64,000 bases of DNA, from the NCBI GenBank assembly GCA_000708835.1, contig DF237216.1:54660-118659 (forward strand), in the 5' to 3' direction. Under the pieces are notes generated by a model that had not been told where the DNA came from, did not search any database, and saw nothing but the letters and a program-made list of their open reading frames with translations. Positions 43,296-55,200 of this stretch are shown here, in pieces; the first letter of the stretch is position 1, and each line of letters begins with the position of its first letter. The translations under genes were made by a program, and so were the position numbers. Source of the stretch: Klebsormidium nitens (Eukaryota; Streptophyta; Klebsormidiophyceae; Klebsormidiales; Klebsormidiaceae).

Positions 43296-46200
43296 CTAGA
43301 ATTTGGTTTCTGAACAGGATGATGGGCTGGCGCTAAGAGTTTCTCACTCACGAGAATGAGCAAAGTGCTTTGACCCAAACCCACCCTCTGGAACACAGGG
43401 TTAATGATGACCAGATTACTGCGTGGTCCAAAGTGCCGTGCCAAAAAGCCCCCAAATTGGGTTAAGTCTCGTAACCTTACCAGAAGCCGTTTGGAGGGCC
43501 ATCTCGGACGGCCCGTGCGTCGCGAGGAACGTGAGACTCCGCTGGCTAACACGCGCCAGGTGCACCACCGTCTCGACCACCGCCGCAGCGTCCTGCAGCG
43601 TCCGAACGGCAGGAGGTTAAGGAAACCGGCGTCCGAAAGGCAGGACATTGAGTACAAGGTGTCCGAAAGTCGATAGGAAGCTCTAAGAAAGCGTCCGTTT
43701 GGCAGGAGGTATAGCAACCAGCGTCTGAACGAGATGTGGTACAGCAAACGGCATCGAATCGGCAGGCGATCAGGTAACGGCGTCCAAACCATGCACGAGA
43801 TTCGGACAACGGCGTCCAAAAGGCATAAGAAACAGACGACGGCGTCGAAGAGGCAGGCGGTTCAGCAAACGGGGTTGCAGTTTGCGAGAATTTGGAGACG
43901 AGGTGTCGAGACAGCGCTCGGCAAGGAACAGGCGTCCGAAAAGGCGTGCGTACGGAAGAACGTCAAAAAGTTCGTACGACAAGGCGTCCAAATAAGGGGA
44001 TTGCCGAGAAGAGTCCAGAAAAAGCGTGCGGTCAGGACGGCTGTCAGAACAAGGGCTCCCGAGAGGAACACCGGATGGCAAGGACCTTCATAGAGCTAAT
44101 CGCAAGAATCGATGGACGGCAGGAACTTTAGAAAAGTCGCGGAATCGGCGCAATCTTAAAACGATGCCGTGCGAGCCCAATCTTGGGACGCCCGACGGAA
44201 AAATTGCTTCTGGCTCGCCAGCTATCTGCCGGGTCCGTGTGCCCGACTCGTGGTTTACAAATCCAACGACACTGAAATTTTGAGCCAAAGTCTGCACGAC
44301 TCAATAACAGCACAACACAGCTTTCTGCGTGGAAGTTGCGTCCTTGAAAGCTGCGAGAATCGCCGATTGCGAGATTTTGGCCGTCCGATCGGCCAGCTTC
44401 TGTTGAACGGACGGTCCAGAATCATGCAAAGAAGGTTCCCAGCTGGAGATGAGGGTGGCAAGTGTCACGCAAACAGCTGTACAGGTTAATTCAACGAATC
44501 TTGCGTCAACTAAGAAGGTGCGTTCACTAAGATAAGCACCCTCAGGACGGGTGGGGTTAATCTGGGGGTTAGGGTGGGTGCGGGTGAGAAGCGCGTAATG
44601 GTTTTAGGTTAGGGTCATGATTGAGGTGCCCGGTGCTCCTGTATCTTAGTGACAGCAAGAGTTGCCAGTATGTACAGGTGTCCAAGGACCAAGACGTGGG
44701 TTTACGTTTGGCACGCTCACCCTCGCTTTCGGCCCCCCCGACCCCCTCCGGTTGCCGAGCGCCCCTGCAACCCCCTGCCGCGCGAGCCCCCGGGTCAGGT
44801 CGGCCAGGTTCCACCGCCACGTCAGCCCGAGGCAGTGCACCAATGATAAGCCGCCAAGTGTCACGCTGTCGCCCAATCCGGACCAGCGGGGCTGAGGGGG
44901 GCCGTTCCGTACGGGCAGGCAGAGAGCCTGCAACAGAATTGCACGATATTGGGGTTTCTGGAAAAGTCTTCTCGTGAGTTGTACAGAAAGGCTGGCAAAC
45001 CAAATCTAGGTTACCCATCTGAAACTCCGAATCTGAACCCCTGTATAAGCAGAGGTTAGCGATTCCTTAAAAGTATCTCTGCAAAACCCATATATGAAAA
45101 CGAGGCCAGAAGGAACACCTGTCGTTCGAAACGGATCCGCGGCGAGAACCCTTAAAAGAAGTAACCTGCCCAAAAGCCGGAAATGCCCATTGAAGCGGAT
45201 GTTTTACTTGCTAGCAGAAGCTTTCGACACTCGAGATCTGTGGTCCGAAGCATGGAAGGATGCAGAAAGGGCCGTTCCTCTTGCTTGGCTTTCAATTTGA
45301 ATGATGCGCCGACTTTGTCCGTCTGTCGACCAGCCTTGCAAGCGCCGGGCGCCCAGAACAGATCAAGGCATCTCTTGAGCTTCTCTTTCCCGACCAGAGA
45401 GGACGTATCACTTCGGTGCTGACACTAATATCAGATCAAGGAACACCGCAAAGGTCCCCCAGTCAGATCCAATGTGCAAAACAGCACAGAGTGCTCGTTT
45501 GAAGAAGAGAGAAAGACAATGGACAGGAGTAAGAGCAAGCTCACCAGGTGAAGCGCCGCATACAGGTGCGCGAAGTCAGCGCGGCCGCTGCCCAGCGGGG
45601 GCGCCCAGTCGGTTTGAAACGGCTCTAGGAGGCCCCGCAGCTGAACCAGAAAGTGGGCCACCAGACTGCCCGCTGATACACAGCTCCAGTACACCGTTTC
45701 TGCACACCACGAGCAAGACGCGACTTCAGACTTTCAGGGTTTGAAGTAACCATTTGGGAACGTAAAAGTCCAAGCTTGTGGCGTACAGAAGATGTGCTTG
45801 GAGATTGAATGAGTCGGGCAGCGGTTTTCGATGCTACTGTGGCAGAGATTTAAACGGCGCAGAGTGTTGCATGTGAGAGGCTTGCTATGATTGTGGCAGC
45901 GTGCAGTCTGAATGAAAGCCTTGTGAAGAATGGCGCAGCTTGCGATTGGCATCTTCTACTATCCAGGTGGCCGTTTAGGACCCCTTTTCACACCAACAAG
46001 TAGATACGTGCAATCATATGGTTGCAACTTAGAGAACATCACGTCAAACTTACCCGCTATCCGCGAACCCCTGCTGCTTTGTTGCGCAGCCACCGCGCTT
46101 TCCGCACTCAGCTGCTCGGTAACGCTCGCGAGTGCCCGGTCGATGAGCCCAGTGATCGGCGCCCCGGCGGACTCGTCCCGCCCCACTAGTTGCTGCAGCT

Positions 46201-49200
46201 GGCCCTCCCGCCCCGGGACGACTCCAATGAAGGGCGCCGTGCATAACACTTGCCGCGTCTCCTTGGTTTGCTGACACAAGATGAAGGTTGGGTCAGACTT
46301 AGCCTAGCAGAAGTGCGCTCGTTAACCTATCGAGATCAAGTTTGAATCAAACACAAATTGATGTTCAAAATAAGCAATAGGCTGAATGAGAACGAGTGAC
46401 AAGCACTGTAATTGAACGCGAAAGTTCGACAAGACAAAGTTCTAGGCGAAAGCAGATGAGGTTTTCGATCACTTGACCATCTACCACGCCTCCACTGAAT
46501 CGAATCCCACTTGTGTCAGCAGTCGTCACACACCTACTTTCGGACGTGCACTCAAAAAACCGCCGCAAGCTCCAGCAAGGAATAAAGAGCTCGCGATAGG
46601 CACCCGCAATACTATTACTCACAGTGGGCGGTATGGTTCGGTCTTACCACTGCTTCGTCCAACAGCGATACGAACGCCAAAAGATTCCCAATCTCTTTCA
46701 ACACTTGCAAAGCGCCCTCCAAGTTGGGATGCACCAGCAGCGGCGCCAGCCAGGCTTCCGGGCCAGAAAGGATCTCAATTGACATTCCGGTTTTTCTGGG
46801 CGGACGGAACGGAACCGGAATGTGGGAGAAAAGGGGCCGGGCGTGGCTCGGTAAGGCGACGGTCACCTGGAAGAGAAAGACGCCGTATGTTTTCGAGATT
46901 GCATTAAACAATGAAACGGATGTGGAAACTTAAACACCGAGAATCAATGCTTCGGTCCAACACGAAATGCGGAACAGTGCGAGATTGTGCCGTCTGGTCT
47001 GCACCGCTTTTTCAGGTTGAATTGAAGATGATGCTGATGGGATGGACAAAGAAAGACCTAAAATCTGCGTTGATGCGAACAGGGCCCTTTGAATCCCTGC
47101 GGACTCCAAACATATGTGCTACGAAGTAGCCCTTTGGATCTCGAACTCGGCGCATTTTACCGTTTTCACCTCTGATGAATAGCCCGAGTGGGCATTTGCT
47201 TGCTCGAAAATCACGCTGCAAAGCTGGCCTCAAACTTACCAAGTGGTCCAGATGCGCGCTCGCTTGATGCACCAGCCACGGCAGGCCCTGCTTTCCGAGC
47301 GCCTCCACAACAGCGTCGATGTGAGCGCCCCCCACAAATTGCGCCGAAAGATCCGCTAGCTGGGCCGCGGCGGCGTTTTCGACTGGGCCCCCCGCTAGAA
47401 AGTGGGGCTGCGCGTGCGGCATGGGCGGCCGGAGCGTTCGGATGTGGCCCGGGGAGGAGACGAAGCGCTGAGTGGCGGAGTTGAAGAGGAAGGAAGGGAG
47501 GAGGTCGGTTTGGAGGTCGGACCACACCTGAACAAAAAGGTTTACTGAGTGAGAATTCATCTTAAGAAAGTGTTGAGAGACCGTCTGAGAGAACGTAGGA
47601 ACTAGGTGAATCAAGGATATGGGTTGGGGAAATTGCTGAAGGTAAAGTCAGAAGAGGCCGTCGGATGACACCTGTGGAAAGAACAAGGAGCTTGAGTTCT
47701 GGGGTGAGAGGCTATCTTCTCTTTTCCATCAAGCTGCTTGTCAGGAATATGAACGGTTGCAGGAGATCGAAAGTTCCTGCTTCTTGGCCACCCTTGACTG
47801 ACCATTTACGTGATAGAGACACAGGATTCTGCCAGCGCTTGGGTGCCGTTTCCTTTCTTTTCCGTCCCTATCCTCCGTGTTCTGTTGATTTCCACTCGTC
47901 TGCTCCTTTAGTGCCCTTCAAGCACATTGACGGGGTCGTGACAAAGTTTTTCTACAATCGAGCGACGAAAGTAGAACACGGAGTAAGGAACTAGAAAAGG
48001 GGGAAGATCAGCAAGTCCGTTGAGGATCCCAAGGACCAATAATGTATTTCCAAAGCGCCCACCTGGGTTCCAATCCTGCTGCTGAATGACGTCATGCTGA
48101 CGGTCTCGTTCCCCTCCGCCAGGATCAGCGCAAACTCGTCCAGACACAGCTCCTTGGACAGAAGCGCATGCGCCCGCTCGAGGATTCTCATCAGCGTTGC
48201 GTGCTCCAAGAATCTGCAGAGCCCCGTGGCCTCTAGCCGCTCGAGAAGGAACTCGACGTTCTCCCGAAACAGCCGGCTGACGCGCTGGCGCAGGAGTGAC
48301 GTCACGTCCACGGAACGTCCCAACAACTACGTACAAGGTTAAGCAGATGTCAGACAATTCTGAACGCCATCTCAACTTTCTGTGGGGTCGATCTTTTCTT
48401 GGAACAGCCGGCTGAAGCGCTGGCGCAGGAGAGACGGCACGTCCACGGAACGTCCCGACTCCCAACAACTGCGTCGAAGGATGTTTGGGTTCAGAAAAAG
48501 TTCCTAGTTGCTGATGTCAAAGGTCTGGAGGTTTCGTTCTCTTGGAAGAGCCGGCTGATGCGCTGCCACAGGGATGACGTCACGTTCACCAAGCGGCCCC
48601 GCAGCTGCGGGGAGAGACGACTGAGGTTTAGGCGCCTCCCCAGTTGCTGATGGTGACGACCTTGGGACGTCAACGTCCTCTTAGGATGGTGCGTTGCCAT
48701 AGAAGTGACGTCATGTCCACCGAGCAACCCAGTGGCTGCGCACTACAGTCTGACGCTTAGCGGCTTCAATATCAACTATATCGTGACTTGCCTATCTCTC
48801 GGGATAGCCGGCTGGTGGTCCTCTGTCGCAGAAGTGACGTCATCTCTGATACGCAGACAGGCAAAGCATATAGGAGACACCAGAAAAGACAATCCGAATT
48901 TAAATGACGCGGCAGCACCTGCACGTGACTCTGCTTGAACAGCCCGAAGTAGCGCGGCCGAATCGGGGGCCGCTCCGCTTCGTCGTTTCCGGTCTCCTCT
49001 ACGCTGGTCAGCCGCTCCGCTGCCGCTAGCACGGCCGGATCCAGGATCTGGCGGGCGGCTTCCCGCTTGAACCACCGGAACGCGTGCTCGCCGAACTTGT
49101 AAACCGCTTGGTCGAAGCACAGGTCGATCTGCAAAAACGGAGGTGCGGTTCTTGACCGAACTTGTAAATTGCTTGATCAAAGCAAAGGTTGACCTGGAAA

Positions 49201-52200
49201 AAGCGGAGGGACTGTTCTGAAGTGAACTTGTTAACGGCTTGGTCGGAGCACGGGTCCATTTGGTCAGAAAGAGGACTGTCCTTTAACCTGTTTGTACTAG
49301 GGGTGGTCCAAGCATAAGTCAATCTGGAAAGCTGTTCTTGAAGTATGTTCAGAGTATGCATGTTCATTCCAGGGGATCGACGCTTGTACTGTCGATCTGG
49401 ACCACCAAAAAGGACTTGGAAACACTGAAGGGGCATGCAATAGGTTGAAGTGTGACGGGGACAGCTTGTTTTCCGGGTGCTGCTGGTAGCGAAAGCTTAA
49501 GATGTGTTTTTCCCGATTGCTTTTAGCGGCCTTGTTTGACACCACATGGCAGCGACTCGGTATTTCAGCCGTTGAAGGGCTGCAGAACGCGTCGAAAGGG
49601 AAAGTAGTGGATGAAACAAACTGTTGCTGGAACTTAGGCGCAAGGTTTCTACTAGAGCTAGGCTCCCTGAATGACCTGGCATGGACGTAGAGGTGGCATT
49701 CTTCGAGGGCTGATGCGAATCAACTCTTTCCGACATTCGTTTCTAAGGTTAAAAAGGTTTGGTACCAAATGCCCCAAGATCAAGTTTCGAAAAGACAACC
49801 GTCCCACGTTGTCGAACGCTTCTGAGCTTCGCACGGGAGACTTCTATTGTCTCAAGATGCCGAAGCTTAAAGGGAGCAGAGGGCATTTTGAATTCCCTTT
49901 GGCCGAGCCCGTACCTCTGCCTCTACTTCGTCGTACAGATGCCGCTGCTTGAACGTGTAGAGCGCTCTATTCGCGGCGTTGTTTAGATATCAAACGGCAA
50001 TAGCACGTTGTGATGGGTTTGCTGAATGTCCGCACCGTTTAAGTACGGGACAGAAGCTTAAAAAAACCCTTACGGTGCCGACCCCTTACCTCTGCTTCTA
50101 CTTCGTCGTACAGATGCCGCTGCTTGAACGTGTAGAGCGCGGTGTTGCCAGCGTCGTTATAGATGTCGAACGGCAGCAGCACGTTGTCGACCAGTGACGG
50201 GTTGCCGGAGGTGAGGGAGTGGGAGGCGAGGATCCAAGGGAGGGAGCAGTCGATAGGAAACTGCGAAACGAATGCTAGGATTGAGTGTCTGGTCGACGAT
50301 GATCCATACCCGAGATCTTCAAACATTCTCTTTAAATTATACGTTCGGAAGAGGTCTACCTATCATGCGGGAAACACCCACAATTGAAGTTACTGTTTTA
50401 CTCGGATGAAAGTTCCTTCCCCATGGTACTTGGGCTTCCTGATTTCCAGGTCGTCAGACGTGGGAGCGAGAGAGGCAGGATCTTGAAAAGCGAGCAGTTG
50501 GTTCTGAACTGTGTGAACACGGTCGAGAAGGTTTTGCAGTTCAGAGTCTATGTTTCCGGTCTGTGGAAGAGGCGAAACGGCTTGCTGATCGACTGATGCC
50601 AACTTGTTTTGAGAAAAGCGAGCAGTCCAAAGGGAGCTGCGAGAAATGGGTACTGTGAATCGGTCCTTAAAGGTAAGCATATTAAGCTTTTCTTTGCTTG
50701 CACTACAATTCCCGCACTAACAATGCAAGGTCTCAGTGACTGGGATCGTTGAACTGCGAATATGGTGATGAGATGGCACCTAGTAAGAAGGAAAACATCT
50801 ACCAACGAACAAAGCCCTACATTTATGACATTCCATGTGAAACGTTCCCATCCCGCTCCAGGAAAACCAACTCACTCCCATCGCCTGCTGACGTCACCAA
50901 CTGTCAGCCTGCCTAATGTTCTCAAATCAAGCTGCCACGTGTCCTCACCTGAACAGTTCCTGCTCTTTCTAGGAAGAACTCCCGGTACCACAGCTCGCTG
51001 ACGTCAGTCAGACGTATCAAATGGGCTTTCACGTCAAGCGCGTGTGGGAGGCGCAGGAAGCGCTTTTGCCACCGCAGCAACTCCTTGGGGGGGTCGTTTG
51101 ACGGGGCGCTGGAGGAGGGGGTCGTTCCGGCGACGAGCTCTTCCATCAGGAATTGAATGGCGTACATCTGCGCGGGGGTTGGACGTTTCATGAAATGGGC
51201 TTTATTTTGAGAGGCCTTATGGCGGTGTTGGCTCTTTCTTCGAGCCCTGCTTGCATCAGGGCGTTTTCCTTCCGCATTCAACCTGGAAGTTCTGGTGATC
51301 TAAGATCTGGGCACCCTAGCAACATCGGTTGCGGCTGTCTTTTGTTCGTTCCTTTTGCCTTTTTGTTGTCTTGCAACCAGATATGGTCAAACCATTCGTT
51401 CCCTGTCTCTCTGAAACCTCGCACATTAGCATCTTGGAAGACAACTGGTCACCAATATTTTGTCTTTTCCGTCTCCTTCCCTTTCTCCTCTTTGCTCTTT
51501 CCAATCAACTCCCAACACGAGATCAAAGACGGCTTACCTGCGCAGCCGACGGCCGTACCCGCCGCACCTCCACCGCGGGCACTTTCACACCGTTGTTCAC
51601 CAGAGCTCGGCCGTCTGGTGTGAACTCGCCCAGCACGGCCCGCAGCTGCTCCAATAAGAGCGCCACGTCGCCCTTTCTGTTATACGCCCCCATGTGGACC
51701 GTTTCTTGGACCAGGTTTTGGATGTCCAGGTAGATGCCGGCGAAGATAAGCGGCGAGAGAAGATTCAGGGACTGTTCAAGGGCACGCCCGACGCCTTTCA
51801 GGAAACCGATCACCTGCGGACAAGATTGGAGAATACATCGATCATTGGGTGTACCAGTGCGGGTTCCAATGATGATGTTCGTACAAAACATAGCCGATGT
51901 CGAAAGGCGCAAGGATGCAATTCTCCTTACAAAATTTTATGTGTGATGTGGCCAGAAAAAGTCAGTCGGTGTTTGGCTTATTCCCGGAGAAAGGGCTGTT
52001 TTAATTCGTAAGGACGAGCAAGCGGGTACCGCTGCAGAGTATGATATGGCTTTTCCTTGAGCAGGTGTTGGTAACGTCAGCCATAGCAGGCTGCCACGTG
52101 GTCCTGGGGCTTTCAACTGAACAAAGACCGCCACACCTAAGTGACAACGGAAGCAACAGCGTCTGTTCTCTTCTCCTCATGTTCAGTCCGTTCAGCGGAA

Positions 52201-55200
52201 CTTTTGCTTCAACATAGCCATACACTGTCCGTCTACCGACCAGGATGCTTAGCTTCTTATTCACAACCATGTGTACGACCTCTGAATAACGCCTTCTAAA
52301 ACGGTGATCAAGACTCTCCCTTCCACAATCACACCTTCCACAAGAGGCGCCTTTGTAAAAGCGCACTGCTGTCCTCACGAAACTCTCACCCTAAGCAGCG
52401 CCGTTTTCTCCTCCGGCGCGTAGTTACATTGCACCGCGCGCTCGTAGTCCGTCAGGTCTTTCGCTCGCTTCGGGTCTCGCACTGGGGCCCTGTGGGCGAT
52501 ATGTGCGTACTTCCAGGCACTCTGCTCGCAGACTGCCAGCGCGCAGTCCGTCAGGAAAGCAAGGCCCTCCAGGGTCAGGTTCACGACGGTGGAGCAGAGG
52601 GAAGGGGGCGGCGGGGTATCGCCGAGAAGCCGAATCTGCAAGAAGACAATTTTAACGCACTTTAACTAGCCGCGTTGGCAAATGGCTCGTCGGATTCTCT
52701 GTCGCGCCGCGCTGGTAGCCGAAGATGTGTGTAGTGACAGATTGCAAATGAAGACTGGCGAACCAAAGAAAGGATCCAATCCAAGCAGTAAAACAAAAGC
52801 TGGAAAGATAACAACCAGTATGAGCTTAACGCAAGCTTTGCTTTGCTGCCGCAGTTGTCGGTCCTGGAAAGAACCAGATCTTTCAGTAACACGGCGACCG
52901 GGCCATCACAGAGAACCAGCGCGATATTTTGCAAACAGTACCAGCAAACCTTGATCGTTGACGACTATTGAGTAGTCAGTCCGCGCTCACCTGATTGACT
53001 GCGGCGCCGAGCCGGCAGCAAAACTCGTCGTGGGCGATCGCGAGATCGCGCGCTTTGTACACGAGCAAATATCGCATTTGCGCTTCCGCTAGGGACTTGT
53101 CGTCTTCCGGAGGGCGCACGTCGAAGCGCTTGAAGTCAGCGAGGCGGTCGAAGTAGGGGGATAGCTCCATGACGACAGCGGCGGGCGTGAGGGGGAGGTC
53201 CCAAAACGCGGGAACGACCGGCCAACGCTGCAAAGGAAGAATTCAATCTCTTCTTCAATGCCGCTTAGGGAGTGGGTGGTGAGCGGAACAACAAAGCGCT
53301 TGCAGGTGGGGAGGCGGTCGAAGTAGGGGGACAGCTCCATGACTGCGGCAGCGGGCGCGAGGAAGAGGTCCCAAAAACGTCGGAACGATCGGCCAACGCT
53401 GCAGAAAAAATTGATAGAGACTTCAATATCCAGCGGGAGGAGTTTCTCACATTCTCCAAAATTCTGTCAAAGCCAGCGGTGTAAAGGAAAGACTCCAGGA
53501 AAGTCGGCAGGGCGGTCGAAGTAGGGGGAGAGCTCCATGACGACGGCAGCGGGCGCGAGGGGGAGATCCCAAAACGCAGGGACGACCGGCCAGCGCTGCA
53601 AATGATTGAAAATTCAGGAATTGGTATTGGAGGCTCTTGCATATTCCATCATAAGCGAGAGGTTTCAAAGGAAAGGCATTAGAGAGTCAGGTAGGCGGTC
53701 GAAGTAGGGGGACAGCTCCTTAACAGCAGCTGGCGGAAGGGGGAGGTCCCAGAACGCCGGAATGACCGGCCAACACTGCAGAGAGCGAGGGATTCAAAGT
53801 GTTATTTATGCTTAGTCAGTGTTTTGAGGTGCAATGGATTAGAAAAAGCGCTTTCAGGCGTGGTTGAAGTAGGGGGAGAGCTCTACTACGGCGGCAACGG
53901 GCATGAGGGGGATGTCGGAGAACGCGGGAACGACTGGCCAACGCTGCAGAGGGGAGAGGTTCTAACCTTTTCATCACAGCTGCTTAGTAAATATTCTGAG
54001 GTTTTGAGGAGAAAACTTTGAAGCGCTTGCAGGTGGGGAGGCGGTTGAAGTACGGGGAGAGCTCAGCAGCGGGCGCAAGAGGGGAGGTCCCAGAAGGCCG
54101 GAACGGCTGGCCAGCGCTGTAAGGAAGGATGTAAAACACCTTTGACTTCGAAAAATATAGTTGGTGAAAATTTGTCACTTGCGGCGGCCGGAGAGTTGAC
54201 CGAGACCGCAAGAGTCCATTGAATGCTTACTCTTCAGGAAAGGTCAAAGCTTCTTTGGCACATAGTAACCCAGGAAACAAGAGTCGCTGAGAACTCAAGA
54301 TATCTGCTCGGACATTTGAGCGGAGGAAGAGACACTTAAGAGCGTGGTCTTTCCGTTCGGAAGGAGCAATGCAACTCTGCCAACAAAAGCAGACTCCACG
54401 ACCCCCTGAATCAGACAGGATGTAACAATTGAAAGTACCCACCCGAAAGAGTGCTTGGCATCTCGTTGGGTGCAACCGCCTCCCAAGCTTGTCGCCTTGT
54501 CTCTCAGTCGGCGTGGCCAAGACTAGAAGCGTGGGGACTGCCCGTAGCAGCACGTGCCTGTCATAGCCTATGAGGTTGCGCGAGCGGCTCGGAGGCGGAC
54601 GCTCGGCTTCCAGGGTGTCCAGGCAGAAGACGAGGAGGTCCGTCAGAATGTCGTCGTAACTGCAGAGGCAGGCCGTTTGGGATCTTTATTTGACGGACAG
54701 ATCGATATTCACATACATCGTTGAGCAGGACTCCAGCGGGAACGATAAGAAGCAGCTTTTGGGTCCGTTTGATTGTGCCGGCTGTCTGCACATGACTGTT
54801 TTCACAAGCTCTTTTTCTGCCACCTCGATTGTCTTTCAACGATGCAGACCGTTTCAGCCAAAAACGTTTGAGGCATTCCTGTGTCAAAGAGGGAAGAATC
54901 GCCATTGAAGCAGTCTCGACCAGGACAAAATGCCATGAGCTTGCGACTCCTCGCCAAAGGAGTTTGACAACGCGCCACGTACTCCAGCAATGCTCGCAAC
55001 TTTTTGATGAGCGGATTCCGGGACTTTTGTTCACCAAGATTTTGAACCCCTCAATGTAGGGCCCCTGCTATGGCGGAACAAACCCAAACCCATGAATGCA
55101 GAAAGGACATGACGCCTCTCATCTAAGGCAGCAAGAGCAGTCTAGGGAACGCCTTACCTAGCTAGCCTTCCCAGCTCGGCCCTCAAGTTTTTGAGAATGC

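Noticed and set aside
43274-43819. 181-codon minus-strand frame
   Set aside because: It runs through PIR exon 22 in the wrong frame and through the 30 bp minisatellite. The PIR frame is supported by splice phases and family alignment.
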